Source of the DNA: G963665975 sp963665975
GTDB taxonomy: Bacteria > Bacteroidota > Rhodothermia > Rhodothermales > Bin80
Length of the DNA: 64,000 nucleotides
NCBI GenBank assembly: GCA_963665975.1
Contig: OY762508.1
Span: 62,001-126,000, forward strand
Direction: 5' to 3'
The position numbers and the translations under genes were made by a program. This document shows positions 10,520 through 20,182 of the stretch, one piece after another (within the stretch, counting starts at the first letter, position 1; every line of letters starts with the position of its first letter). The notes beneath the pieces are model-generated. The model did no database searches, had not been told where the DNA came from, and saw nothing but the letters and a program-made list of their open reading frames with translations.

Positions 10520-11047
10520 GTGGCGTTCGGCCCGGTCGATCGGGTAATCGGCACGTTCATGGAGTTGGTTGTTTCGGTAGCGATCATCGAGGATTGGCAC
10601 CAGTTCGTGCTGGGGCATGTGATCCTCTGGGAAGGCTCCGACTGGGATATTGCAGGGGAGCTGGTGATCCAGGTCCAGAAGCACGTTCCAGAACTGCGGA
10701 TCACCTCGTTTGATCGAGGCTTTTACGGTCACAACTTGCGTACCAGACTGGATCAATTGCTGGACGTGACGGCGATGCCGAAAGCCGGGAATATGACGAA
10801 GGCAGAACGCACGCGGCAGCCCGTCGCGGAATTCAAGGAGGCGCGCCGTCGGCATCCAGGTATGGAATCGGCGATAAACAACCTGAATCAGCGTGGACTG
10901 GACCGGGTGCGTGTGGTCAGCAAGGAGGAATTCGAGCGAGTCGTCGGGACCGCTGTGGTGGCTGCCAACATCCAACGCATTGGCGCGTTGGAGCGAGAGA
11001 GAGATCGTAAACGCGAGAAGCGACGACGACAACGGCTTGCTGCGTAG
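10520..11047 (+). pseudogene. ISNCY-type transposase, C-terminal fragment
   Basis: The C-terminal third of a DDE transposase of the ISNCY type. DRVIGTFMELVVSVAIIEDW and HFVLGH-type text leads into ITSFDRGFYGHNLRTRLDQL, LPK-like VTAMPKAGNMTKA, then RRRHPGMESAINNLNQRGLD and a basic tail to the stop at 11047. The segment with the catalytic Glu (HPGMESAINNL) is present, but the N-terminal DNA-binding part and first Asp are absent. The frame runs on upstream into antisense recombinase sequence, so the 5' boundary is approximate. It lies back-to-back with the recombinase relic, and probably one disrupted the other. Confidence 0.65.
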
Positions 11048-11353
11048 CTGCGAGCGCCTGTACGGAGCGGGAGATCGGGCGTCCGGCTAACGGCGCAAGG
11101 CAGTGGCGGGGCCAACCGATACGGGACCGGCGTGTATCCACGCATAATCGGGCCGAGAAAATGCTCCGACGGCCCTGTTAAGGTCGGTCGGGAAGCCGAT
11201 TGCCAGACTGGGTATCACAACCGATTTGTCGACCCTCTGAAAAACGTGATTCTGGCACGCAAATCACGTTTTCTGCCAGGCACTATCTAGCGTCATTAAC
11301 AAGATACAGAGGGTGAACCTATCCCCGCCGTCCCAGAGGAGGAATCCCATTTC

Positions 11354-12514
11354 ATGCCGTACAAGCCAATCCATCGCGGCCGCTGCTTCAGTCCTGCGGA
11401 GGCAGTTCTGTGGCCGTCTGTGGCAGCACTCTTGGCCTTCGCTGGCGCCTGTGGTCAGGATGACGCCGACAGCGAGACCATCGTCACGCCCGAAGTCATC
11501 GCCACCGCGAGTGTGCCGTTCACCGACAATAACCAAGTCGCGCTGCTCGCGGACGGGCGGGTGGCCTGCGTGATCGAGTCCTATGAGGAGCGCGTTCATT
11601 GCGTGAACTCGGAGGGCGCCGTCGTTGGAGTCTTCGGCCAACAGGGGGAGGGTCCCGGTGAGTTCGGCGGTGCCGCTGCCCTCGTGCGCGGAGACGTGGG
11701 GACGATCGGGGTGGTGGACTTTGAGCTCTCCCGGTTCTCGGTCTTCGAGCCGTCGGGCGCGTTCGTTTCGAGCGTGAGCCTTCCCGGCGTCACGTTCAGC
11801 CCCGTCGCGTCGTTCGACACGGTGGTGACAGGCGTCTCGCGACGCCTCTTGATGCCGGGCGAAGACGATGACGGGCCTCTCATGACCCTGTACGAGGTGA
11901 ACATCGCTTCGGGTGAAACCGTGCGGGAGGAGACATCTCGGGGCGGGCCGTGGGAAGTCGAGTGCGCCCGCGTGATCACCGGCATTCCGGACCCCCGGGG
12001 CGGGTGGGTCTTCCTGGCTTGCGGCGGCTACCTGGTCTTCGACGGCGGCGGCGCCGCCGAGGTGACGGTAGTGCGCGCCCCGACGTACGTCGAGGAGTTC
12101 CCGGACGAACGGGACGTAGCCCGGCGCAGGAAGGAGATCGAGTCCCTCAACAGGGCTTTTGCAGAGTTGGGCCTCGACCCTACGGAAAGCGTCGAGGAGC
12201 AGGTGGAAAGCTACCGGGCCACGCCCAAGCGTTATTACCTGTCCACAAGCCAGCACTTGTTCGACGGCAACTACCGCTACTGGGTTGCCACCCACCGCGA
12301 CCTCCACGAGTGGTCCTACCTGGACGTGTACGAAAACACCGAATACATGGCTTCGGTACAGGTCAGGGATCGCTTACTGGGCTTCGACGTCGTGGGGTCG
12401 ACCCTGGTGGTGCTGGTCGAGCGGCCGCTCGGGCCGGAGGATGTGGATGGAGTGCCGGATCGGGCGGTGGACTGGTACGACATTGGAGACCTGCCTTTCG
12501 GCGGGCGACCCTGA
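11354..12514 (+). CDS. 6-bladed beta-propeller lipoprotein (GC-rich)
   Basis: 386 residues with a signal ending in a lipobox (LLAFAGAC). The propeller hallmark GQQGEGPGEF is followed by blades (GVVDFELSRFSVFEPSG). The second half has charged stretches, e.g. YVEEFPDERDVARRRKEIE. Function is unknown. Codon third positions are visibly richer in G and C than in the neighbouring genes and in the other propellers here, suggesting a different origin. It lies next to a recombinase and a transposase relic, consistent with arrival on mobile DNA. Confidence 0.75.
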   Translation: MPYKPIHRGRCFSPAEAVLWPSVAALLAFAGACGQDDADSETIVTPEVIATASVPFTDNNQVALLADGRVACVIESYEERVHCVNSEGAVVGVFGQQGEGPGEFGGAAALVRGDVGTIGVVDFELSRFSVFEPSGAFVSSVSLPGVTFSPVASFDTVVTGVSRRLLMPGEDDDGPLMTLYEVNIASGETVREETSRGGPWEVECARVITGIPDPRGGWVFLACGGYLVFDGGGAAEVTVVRAPTYVEEFPDERDVARRRKEIESLNRAFAELGLDPTESVEEQVESYRATPKRYYLSTSQHLFDGNYRYWVATHRDLHEWSYLDVYENTEYMASVQVRDRLLGFDVVGSTLVVLVERPLGPEDVDGVPDRAVDWYDIGDLPFGGRP

Positions 12515-13035
12515 GCGGCGAAGTCCGCCGGACTCCACGGACAGAGCAACGTGGCACCAACGCACCGGGTAGAGCGACGATAAGCGAGCCTCCATACAGG
12601 TCCACCCCTTGCGCGCCCGCAGGAAGCCCGCCCTGTGGCAAGGCGAACTCGTCTACTATGGCCCGATGCCATCATTCTATGGCATCGGAGAAGTTAAAAG
12701 TGCGGTAGGCGCATTGGTCGCGGTAGATATTCGGGGCACAGGCATGTGCATCGTGCACGAAGATGTGATTGATCAGCGCAACCTGATTCCAATTCCCGAT
12801 CCGACACTATCTAAAGACGCGAGTTCACCGGCAAGATGCCAAGCTATCGCAAGAATCACTCGTGGGTTCTCCATCCGTGTCAGATCGCTTCTTCATAGAT
12901 CATTGAACCGGCTGTCCCTCTGCAAGCAGTCCGAATTCCACCTCCAGAAATCCCGTGAGTTTACGATCTACCACTACGTTGGCCACTCACCGCGACTTGG
13001 TGTGGATCAGCTTGCAAGAGGTATCCGTACGGAGC
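12515..13035. other. Intergenic region with a perfect hairpin
   Basis: About 520 bases between a propeller and lacI (convergent ends). A 147-codon plus frame (12609-13052) is open but resembles nothing and overlaps the lacI end. I do not support it. The only structure seen is the inverted repeat at 12663-12688. Confidence 0.4.
12663..12688. repeat. Perfect 10-bp inverted repeat, 6-nt loop
   Basis: CCGATGCCAT, six bases, then ATGGCATCGG. It is not followed by a T run on either strand, so it is not a classical intrinsic terminator. It lies between the converging ends of the propeller and lacI genes and could still act as a bidirectional transcription barrier. Confidence 0.5.
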
Positions 13036-14040
13036 TTAATGCACGGCAGTAGCACGGGCAAGCGAAGAGTTCCGGATTATCATTTCAGTGGCAAGCAGAT
13101 GATGGCGTGAAGGTCCAGCGAATCCTTGCATGCGCTCAAGTAGCAGCTCCATAGCCTGGGCACCCATCTCGTACGCCGGCTGGGCTACAACCGTTAGGAA
13201 GGGATAGATTAGTGCAGCACTTTCAATATCGTCAAAAGTCGCTAGCGCCACGTCTTCCGGAACGCGTAATCCCAAGCGACGGAGGGCGACCAGCGAACCT
13301 ACAGCCACATAGTTGTTCGCGGCTATGATTGCTTCCGGAAGACTGTCCTCCATAAACAATCGTTCGGTGATTTCCTCGCCGCTTTGCCGGTCGGTGCGAC
13401 CAGGGTGGACAATCGGTTCAAGCCCGGCCGTCTCCATCGCCAGGCGGTAGCCTGCTTGACGCTCTTCCAGCGATGATACGCCGGTCCAACCGCCAATAAG
13501 CGCAATATCACGGAATCCCTGGTCAATAAGATGATTAGTCAGCTGCTGACCACCGGAATAGGTGTCACCAGTTACCGCATCCGCATCAAAATCCTTAACC
13601 GTACGGTCGATCAGGACGACCGGTATATTGCGCTGAAAGAGCAATTCCAGGTGGTGGTCGTTTCCTGGAGAAGAGGATATTATGACTCCGTCGACACATC
13701 TTGAAATCATGATATCAATGTACCGACGTTCCTTCTCCAGTGATTCGTCGGTATTGCCCAGAATGAGGGTGTAGTCGTGTTTCTGGGCAATATCCTCTAC
13801 GCCCCGCACGATGGTGGTGTAGAACGGGTTTGTGATGTCTGTCAGAATCAGAGCCACAGTCTTTGTACGGCCACTGATCAGGCTTCGTGCAGCCGCGTTC
13901 GGAACATACTGCAATTGTTTGATGGCCGCCTGAACCCGCTTGCTCGTGGCCGATGACAGCATTTCCGGCTGATTGAAGTATCGCGAAACCGTCATCGCGC
14001 TTACTCCAGCCTTCTTGGCAACATCCAGGATTGTACTCAT
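13036..14040 (-). CDS. LacI-family transcriptional regulator
   Basis: 334 residues from the ATG at 14040. The first 50 residues are the LacI helix-turn-helix and hinge (STILDVAKKAGVSAMTVSRY then YVPNAAARSL). Next is a periplasmic-binding-protein-like sensor domain with the usual ALILTDITNPFY strand and the C-terminal PEDVALATFDD motif. The frame is open 23 codons further up, but the MSTILDV start matches family ends. It diverges from the fucose-type operon, so it most likely represses that operon and is released by a sugar or sugar phosphate. The palindrome at 14577-14590 is the best candidate operator. Confidence 0.9.
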   Translation of the reverse strand: MSTILDVAKKAGVSAMTVSRYFNQPEMLSSATSKRVQAAIKQLQYVPNAAARSLISGRTKTVALILTDITNPFYTTIVRGVEDIAQKHDYTLILGNTDESLEKERRYIDIMISRCVDGVIISSSPGNDHHLELLFQRNIPVVLIDRTVKDFDADAVTGDTYSGGQQLTNHLIDQGFRDIALIGGWTGVSSLEERQAGYRLAMETAGLEPIVHPGRTDRQSGEEITERLFMEDSLPEAIIAANNYVAVGSLVALRRLGLRVPEDVALATFDDIESAALIYPFLTVVAQPAYEMGAQAMELLLERMQGFAGPSRHHLLATEMIIRNSSLARATAVH

Positions 14041-14537
14041 ATTAATGCTCGCAAATGAAGGAAGCCGGTGGCTTTGCGATTGATCGCAACCGGGTACGCA
14101 GACAACCAAGTCACGATCCCTTTGTGCCCATTACGCCACTTTATAGTAAGGCTGTTCAATACAAATCTTGAATAGCTATGGTAAATGCCGGGTATCAGGA
14201 CTGGCCAGTCATTTCTCCCTTGCCAACAGGCAACTGCGCCCGAATGCAATTGGGGTTCACGCGCGAATGGGACCGCCGAAGTGATTCTTCGGACGCAAGC
14301 AACAAGGCTTCCAGATTCCGGGTTCGGGTCCCCCAAATTCTATTGTCGGACTGGACCATTACCAATCCGTGTAATCCTGGTCCAATACGTGGAAGCCGTG
14401 GTACGCCTGTTCCAGTCTTCCGGGCGCGTACCAGTACGGGAGTTGATCCGCGCATGTTCAGATAACTACTGTCTGATGAATCCCCCGCAAAATCGTGTCT
14501 TATTGACATTTATGAACCGCCCAATGGGCCTACCAAC
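14041..14537. other. Divergent intergenic region upstream of lacI
   Basis: About 500 bases between lacI and the fucose-type operon promoter. Overlapping short frames on both strands (14178-14541 plus, 14195-14509 minus) have no recognisable product. An imperfect stem (GGACCATTAC ... GTAATCCTGGTCC, about 14353-14385) is the only structure noticed. The lacI promoter presumably lies at the left side. Confidence 0.35.
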
Positions 14538-14566
14538 TTGACAGGGACCTGCATTTGAGGTAAATT
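14538..14566 (+). promoter_or_regulatory. Predicted promoter of the fucose-type operon
   Basis: TTGACA at 14538-14543, a 17-base spacer, and TAAATT at 14561-14566. This is a good match to a primary-sigma promoter, placing the start of transcription near 14573. It is about 100 bases upstream of the isomerase ATG. Confidence 0.55.
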
Positions 14567-14576
14567 GCACCGTCCG

Positions 14577-14590
14577 TGTTAAGCTTAACA
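14577..14590. promoter_or_regulatory. Candidate LacI-family operator
   Basis: TGTTAAGCTTAACA is a perfect 14-bp palindrome lying just after the predicted transcription start, the classical position for a repressor site. The adjacent divergent regulator is LacI-type, whose operators are even-centred palindromes of this size. Assignment is by position and symmetry. Confidence 0.55.
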
Positions 14591-14670
14591 TTGTTGCTCA
14601 CATCCAAGGAGTAGACCGCTTTCGGACCGGTCATTCCGATACACTATCTAGTGCCCCGAAGCGGTACACA

Positions 14671-16284
14671 ATGCCAAGAACCGTAACACTCATTGCCAGT
14701 GGTGATTTGCGTCTGGCCGCCAATCAGAGGTGTTGGCCTGAGCAGGCGAAGGTAGAACGATCGGTAGTGCAGGCCTTTAAGGAAGAAGGATACGCGGTTG
14801 TGCGTGGGCATGCGAAATTACCTGACAAAAAGCATGGATTTATAGACAGTCAGCATTACGGCCGCGAAGTGTTTCAGGGAATTGATCCAGATAGCCCGCT
14901 CGTAATTGTTTTTGCAGCATGGCAATATTCCCACCATGTTCTGGCCGGATTGACTACCCACCGCGGCCCCATCTTAACGGTAGCCAACTGGAGTGGCACC
15001 TGGCCCGGTTTGGTTGGCATGCTCAATCTGAATGGCTCCATGACCACAGCGGGTGTGCGCTATAGTACTCTCTGGAGCGAGGACTTCAACGATGATTTGT
15101 TCAGGAAGGGACTCCGATCCTGGTTGGACAGCGGTACCATCACGCATGACACAAGCCATGTCCGCGCTGCCGCTGAATTCAGCTTATCTGCCGAGGCTGT
15201 CGCGTTAGGCAGAGAATTGGCTTCAACCCTGAAACGGGACAAAGCCATCATGGGCGTTTTTGACGAGGGATGCATGGGGATGTTCAACGCCATCATTCCC
15301 GATCACCTGCTAAACCGCACGGGCATTTTCAAGGAACGCCTGAGTCAAAGTGCCCTCTACTTTGAAGCAACACAGGTTTCGGACCGGGAAGCCGAGGAAT
15401 GTCTGGAGTGGCTGAAGTCGCGTGGCATGACGTTCAGCTTTGGACCAGATGAAGTGGAGAATCTTACGGAGAGACAGGTATTGGTACAGTGCAAGATGTA
15501 CATTGCTGCCGTGCGCATAGCGGACGATTTCGGTTGCGACCTGATTGGTATCCAATACCAGCAAGGCCTAAAGGATCTCTTGCCAGCCTCCGATCTTGCT
15601 GAAGGTCTGCTAAATAACACGGACCGGCCGCCGGTATTCTCGCGTGACGGATCTCGTGAGCTCTACGCAGGTGAGCCATTGCCGCATTTCAATGAAGTGG
15701 ACGAATGTGCGGGCCTGGATGCACTGGTAACCAACCGGATATGGAGCGCCCTGGGCTACGCTCCGGAAACCACGCTCCACGACCTGCGCTGGGGCGAGGA
15801 TTACAAGGGAGAATTCGTCTGGGTGTTTGAAATCTCAGGGGCTGCGCCGCCAGAGCACTTCATCGGAGGATACGCCGGCACGAGCAGTGAGCGACAACCG
15901 AACATGTATTTCCGGCTCGGCGGTGGAACTATGAAGGGAATCAGCAAGCCGGGAGAGATAGTCTGGAGCCGTGTTTTCGTGGAGGGCAGATCGCTAAAGG
16001 CGGATGTTGGGCGGGCGAAGGTAGTGGAACTGCCGCGTGAGGAGACGGAGCGGAGATGGGAATTGACTACGCCGCAGTGGCCGATCATGCACGCGGTAAC
16101 CTATGGCGTCTCCCGTGACCAGATGATGGCACGCCACAAAGCAAATCATATCCAGGTGGCGTATGCTCCCAACGCAGAAGCAGCTGGCAGGGCAATGGCT
16201 ACTAAGATTGCTATGTTTCAGAGTCTGGGTATTCAGACCTTTGTATGCGGTACGGACACTGGTCTGACCCCAAGCAAGCAGTGA
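14671..16284 (+). CDS. L-fucose/L-arabinose isomerase-family enzyme
   Basis: 537 residues. It resembles the fucose-isomerase-like family that interconverts an aldose and a ketose with a divalent metal. It carries an N-terminal alpha/beta domain (VFAAWQYSHHVLAGL, NWSGTWPGLVGMLNLNGS), a middle region with GVFDEGCMGMFNAI and CDLIGIQYQQG supplying the acidic metal ligands, and a C-terminal barrel. The length is a little below that of E. coli FucI (about 590). It is the first gene of a same-strand set with a class II aldolase and a FucP-type symporter. This supports a pathway in which a deoxyhexose is isomerised and then cleaved by the aldolase. No sugar kinase gene is present in the window. The true substrate could be L-fucose, D-arabinose or a related sugar. 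Confidence 0.75.
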   Translation: MPRTVTLIASGDLRLAANQRCWPEQAKVERSVVQAFKEEGYAVVRGHAKLPDKKHGFIDSQHYGREVFQGIDPDSPLVIVFAAWQYSHHVLAGLTTHRGPILTVANWSGTWPGLVGMLNLNGSMTTAGVRYSTLWSEDFNDDLFRKGLRSWLDSGTITHDTSHVRAAAEFSLSAEAVALGRELASTLKRDKAIMGVFDEGCMGMFNAIIPDHLLNRTGIFKERLSQSALYFEATQVSDREAEECLEWLKSRGMTFSFGPDEVENLTERQVLVQCKMYIAAVRIADDFGCDLIGIQYQQGLKDLLPASDLAEGLLNNTDRPPVFSRDGSRELYAGEPLPHFNEVDECAGLDALVTNRIWSALGYAPETTLHDLRWGEDYKGEFVWVFEISGAAPPEHFIGGYAGTSSERQPNMYFRLGGGTMKGISKPGEIVWSRVFVEGRSLKADVGRAKVVELPREETERRWELTTPQWPIMHAVTYGVSRDQMMARHKANHIQVAYAPNAEAAGRAMATKIAMFQSLGIQTFVCGTDTGLTPSKQ

Positions 16285-16335
16285 TACGGGCCTTGACCCG
16301 GTGCTCGCTCCTTGCGCTATTAGTCTGGAATCCGC

Positions 16336-17112
16336 ATGACGCCTATCGACGACATTCGGAAGAGTCTACTTGCCCTTGCCCATGAGCTTGGCGACGGAAG
16401 GCAAATGTCTATTCTGGGCGAGGGAAACATCTCTGGCAGCCTGGACAAACAACACTTTCTCGTCAAAGCCAGTGGCACACAATTGGGCTCACTACGGCCA
16501 GACGAGTTAGTAGAGGTGGACAGCCGGCCGCTGCTGGAGGCACTCGCAGCTAGTGACGAGCTTTCCGACGAAGGCGTGGAAGCATTGCTCTTGGATTCGC
16601 GTAAGGACGGGGACGCTCTGAAACCGTCGGTAGAGACGGTATTTCACGCGTGGCTGCTCCAGCTGTCAGGTGTGAGATTCGTTGGGCATGTTCATGCGAT
16701 CGCAGTCAATCAGATACTGGCCTCACCTCGAAAGCGGGAATTCGCTGCGCGACGCGTGATTCCTGATCAGGTTGTGTATTGCGGCGCCGAATCCATCCTT
16801 GTGCCCTATGTGGATCCGGGATTTGTTCTGGCCCGATACATACGGGATGAAGTCGCAGCCTTTAAAAAGAGAACCGGGACGGTGCCGAAGACCATTCTCT
16901 TAGAGAATCACGGTATTATCGCCGTAGGAGCACATCCCTCAGAGGTTGCTGCGGCGCTTGCCATGGCGGAAAAGGCCGCGCGTATCTTTATAGGTGCGGC
17001 TGGCTTGGGGGGCCCGGTCTTCATGGACGAGGCCGAAGTGTTCCGTATCGCGGGGCGAACCGATGAGCATTATCGGCAGCGAATGCTTCATTTGCACAAG
17101 ACAGGCTCGTGA
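16336..17112 (+). CDS. Class II aldolase/adducin-family protein (fuculose-P aldolase-like)
   Basis: 258 residues. The fold is that of L-fuculose-1-phosphate or rhamnulose-1-phosphate aldolases, which cleave a ketose phosphate to dihydroxyacetone phosphate and lactaldehyde using Zn2+. Visible family features are GEGNISGSLDKQHFLVKASG at the N-terminus, the metal-binding HVHA around residue 115, and the ENHGIIAVG segment with the third His. It starts 51 bases after the isomerase and is followed by the symporter, so it probably shares their mRNA. An aldehyde or oxidative variant of the fold cannot be excluded. Confidence 0.8.
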   Translation: MTPIDDIRKSLLALAHELGDGRQMSILGEGNISGSLDKQHFLVKASGTQLGSLRPDELVEVDSRPLLEALAASDELSDEGVEALLLDSRKDGDALKPSVETVFHAWLLQLSGVRFVGHVHAIAVNQILASPRKREFAARRVIPDQVVYCGAESILVPYVDPGFVLARYIRDEVAAFKKRTGTVPKTILLENHGIIAVGAHPSEVAAALAMAEKAARIFIGAAGLGGPVFMDEAEVFRIAGRTDEHYRQRMLHLHKTGS

Positions 17113-17240
17113 TTACAATGATGCAGACCAAATCCAGTGCCTCCATTGACATCTGGGGATGGTTCCGTGACCCGACGCACAGGTCTGACCAGTAGGGAGC
17201 TAGATTTCTCTATCCGCACACTCATCTTAATTCATAGACC

Positions 17241-18542
17241 ATGAATGCAAGCCCCAATGAGGAGCCTCGACGTCCTGTTGCGATAGTACCGCGGCAATTC
17301 CTCTTTCCCTTCATACTTCTGACGAGCCTGTTCGCTTTATGGGGCGTGGCGAACAACATGACCGACGTGCTCTTGGCCACTTTCAAGCGGATCATGAGCA
17401 TGTCGGACTTCCAGACGGCCTGGATACAAGTTGCTTTTTACGGTTCGTATTTCTGCCTTGCGCTGCCGGCAGCGATATTCATTCGTCGATACACCTATAA
17501 GGCTGGAGTATTGCTTGGCCTCGGACTTTTTGCCGCGGGGGCATTGCTGTTTTACCCGGCGAGTTTGACCATGGCTTACGGCCACTTCCTTATTGCGCTC
17601 TTCATTCTTGCAGGCGGGTTATCCATTCTTGAGACAAGCGCCAACCCCTATGCAATTGTTATGGGGCCGGAGCAGACGGCTACGCGGAGATTGAATCTTG
17701 CCCAATCCTTTAACCCACTTGGCTCGATCACCGGAGTGCTGATCGGTAAGTATTTCATTTTGTCGGAACTGAATCAGGCTACGGAAGCAGATCGGGCGCA
17801 AATGGCGGCAGAGCAGTTGCAGCAAGTACAGCAAGGCGAATTGGCCGCAGTCATGGGACCCTATGTTGTGGTAGCGCTGGTAATCGGAGTAATATGGGTT
17901 CTGATTGCGGTCACTCGCTTTCCTCAAGCAACGGAGGCGGACAAGTCGATAAAGCTTGGCGCCACCATCAGACGTTTATTCAGGCACAAGCACTACACGC
18001 GCGGGGTCATAGCCCAGTTCTTTTACGTCGGGGCCCAAATAGGTGTATGGTCATTTACGATCCGCTACATCATGAGCCACCTCGACCTTAACGAGGAGAG
18101 TGCGGCAACCTACTACTTAGCATCAATCATACTCTTTTCCACCGCCCGCTTTGCATGTACCGGATTAATGAAATATGTAGGCCCCCACGTACTTCTCTGG
18201 GTTATGGCTGCCCTGGCATCCGGTTTGACTGGCATCGTGATTCTGATTGGAGGTTATGTTGGAGCCATTGCTCTCGTGGGGATCTCCGGCTGCATGTCGC
18301 TAATGTTTCCGACGATCTACGGACTTGCAATAAAGGGGCTTGGAGATGACACGAAAATAGGTGCATCTGGCCTTATCATGGCCATTCTTGGCGGGGCTGT
18401 TCTGACCGCAATCCAGGGCCAGATATCGGACATGTTTGGCATCCAGGTAGCATACCTTGTACCTCTGGTCTGCTTCCTGGTCATACTGTATTACGGCTTG
18501 ACGGGCTATAGAACCGCAGTGCCAGCACCGACGCGAGCATAG
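17241..18542 (+). CDS. fucP: FucP-like L-fucose:H+ symporter (MFS)
   Basis: 433 residues with about twelve hydrophobic segments. Conserved FucP/GluP-type motifs include FALWGVANNMTDVLLATFKR after the first helix, the AGGLSILETSANPY stretch in helix 4-5, and RLNLAQSFNPLGS. It imports a sugar with protons across the inner membrane. Its position directly after the isomerase and aldolase makes fucose or a similar deoxysugar the likely cargo. The 128-base gap to the aldolase contains no visible terminator. Confidence 0.85.
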   Translation: MNASPNEEPRRPVAIVPRQFLFPFILLTSLFALWGVANNMTDVLLATFKRIMSMSDFQTAWIQVAFYGSYFCLALPAAIFIRRYTYKAGVLLGLGLFAAGALLFYPASLTMAYGHFLIALFILAGGLSILETSANPYAIVMGPEQTATRRLNLAQSFNPLGSITGVLIGKYFILSELNQATEADRAQMAAEQLQQVQQGELAAVMGPYVVVALVIGVIWVLIAVTRFPQATEADKSIKLGATIRRLFRHKHYTRGVIAQFFYVGAQIGVWSFTIRYIMSHLDLNEESAATYYLASIILFSTARFACTGLMKYVGPHVLLWVMAALASGLTGIVILIGGYVGAIALVGISGCMSLMFPTIYGLAIKGLGDDTKIGASGLIMAILGGAVLTAIQGQISDMFGIQVAYLVPLVCFLVILYYGLTGYRTAVPAPTRA

Positions 18543-18697
18543 ATCACGTCATTCACGGGAATGGAGAATTCCTGCAAATCGGGAATTATTTTGCCCTCGG
18601 AATCCCCTGACGAATGTCGTCTCCAACAGAGATTGGCGGGATGGTAATAACGTACCGAGTGCCCGCTATAATCTTCGAAAAGCATGGCGGGCAATAT

Positions 18698-19870
18698 ATG
18701 TGCTGGTTACTCCTCATTGTTGTACTGGTCAACAACATTGCGTGCCAGAGTTCGGGAGATGAATCGAATACGTCTGCCCAGGAAAGACTTGTTCATCCGA
18801 TACCGACAGCCATTCCCGGTTTCAGCAATGCGTCCGATTTTGTCACCCGCAACCGTCCGTCAGAACGAAAAGACGATAACTGGCCAATGGTCCAAGCCCT
18901 GTCGATGGCAACAGAGACGATGACACTGGGTGTACTTGAAGGAGATAAACACCAGATGTTTGGACAAATTGTTGACATCAAGGTGGATGGCGATGGAAAC
19001 CTCTATGTTCTAGACTCCCAGTTTCGTGAAGTGAGAGTGTACAGTGCGGATGGTACCTACCTGTATGCGATTGGTCGGGCGGGTCAAGGCCCCGACGAAT
19101 TTTCTGCCCCGAAGGCTCTTGATGTTGGTCCATCTGGTCGCGTAATCGTTGCGGATCGGTCGACTGGAATCAAGATATTCGAGCGAACCGGCGATACACA
19201 CTGGCTGGTTGCGACCGTGCCGCTTCCGTTCGAACCGCAGGACATTTGTGTAGAAAACAATGTTCTTCATGTCCAGGGTTCTACGGCAGACGACCCTCGT
19301 GCCATATTTCGCTTTACGTTGTCAGGCGACGCACTAAGTTCGTTCGGTACCGCTTACGACGCCCGTTCCGAGTTGGTGCGTCTTGCCTTTACGAGGGGGC
19401 AAATCGTGTGCATGCGTCAGCCATCCAGCGTGATGTATTTTCCCTCATGGCTTCCAGTAATCTATGGTTATTCCTACGATGGCGACTTGCAATGGGTAAC
19501 CAAGGATACAGATTTTGAATCGTTACCCGTAGAAGAACAAATAGCGAGCTCAGGACAGTCGAGGGTAAGTATGAATGTCCGGGCCAATACGTATGATATG
19601 GTAGTGAGTGCTGTGCCTCTTCCTGAGGGACAGGTAATTGTCCAGATTGCCCACCTTACACCCGAGAGTGTCGCGGCAGGAGGAGACCGATATGCAGAAA
19701 TCCGTACTCATGTAATGTCTGCTCTCACCGGAGAGGCCAGTTTCGCAGGCAACTCGCTGCCGCTTGTGTACGCTGTAACAGCCACGCGAATGTATACAGC
19801 ACGTCAGAATCCGTTTCCACAGATCATCATCTACCGGTTCCCTCGCCCATTGGAGCCTGTTGGTGTATAG
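18698..19870 (+). CDS. 6-bladed beta-propeller lipoprotein
   Basis: 390 residues from the ATG at 18698, which gives a lipoprotein signal (MCWLLLIVVLVNNIAC). The frame is also open from 18614. Propeller features: GDGNLYVLDSQFREVRVYSA, then GRAGQGPDEF, then VIVADRSTGIKIFE. It follows fucP by 155 bases in the same direction and could be cotranscribed. Function is unknown; members often sit next to transport or degradation genes. Confidence 0.75.
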   Translation: MCWLLLIVVLVNNIACQSSGDESNTSAQERLVHPIPTAIPGFSNASDFVTRNRPSERKDDNWPMVQALSMATETMTLGVLEGDKHQMFGQIVDIKVDGDGNLYVLDSQFREVRVYSADGTYLYAIGRAGQGPDEFSAPKALDVGPSGRVIVADRSTGIKIFERTGDTHWLVATVPLPFEPQDICVENNVLHVQGSTADDPRAIFRFTLSGDALSSFGTAYDARSELVRLAFTRGQIVCMRQPSSVMYFPSWLPVIYGYSYDGDLQWVTKDTDFESLPVEEQIASSGQSRVSMNVRANTYDMVVSAVPLPEGQVIVQIAHLTPESVAAGGDRYAEIRTHVMSALTGEASFAGNSLPLVYAVTATRMYTARQNPFPQIIIYRFPRPLEPVGV

Positions 19871-20182
19871 TCTCGTGAGGCCACAATTAAAGCGGTTGCG
19901 GCGGTCTGTTCCTGTCTTCCTTTGGTTTTACGCGTATTGGCCTAGATACGTTACTCAAAGATGGCGGCATGCCGGCAAATTCGAGTGGGTGCACTGAAAT
20001 CAGGAGCTGGGTTTAAATCCTAATGATTTGTTATTATTGGACGCCGTGGTATAAGGAACGCTGTAGGGCTATGCGAGACCATCAATGCAACTCCTGACAG
20101 GGACGATAAATATTGGCCTCGGGATCAGTCGTAACGCTTCATGAACTGAGGATCCACATTGTTAATCACGCCGTGATCGGAT
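19871..20182. other. Intergenic region, nothing recognised
   Basis: About 310 bases between the propeller and the HsdR-N-like gene. No coding frame of note and no tRNA-like fold was seen on reading. Confidence 0.4.

Noticed and set aside
12609..13052. 147-codon plus-strand ORF between the propeller and lacI.
   Set aside because: No recognisable features, and it runs into the 3' end of lacI on the other strand.
14300..14345. CCGGGTTCGGGTCCCCC resembled a tRNA T-arm.
   Set aside because: No cloverleaf could be built around it: no matching acceptor, D-arm or anticodon stem on either strand.
20000..20030. GGGTTTAAATCC resembled a T-loop.
   Set aside because: The flanking sequence does not pair to a T-stem or an acceptor stem.
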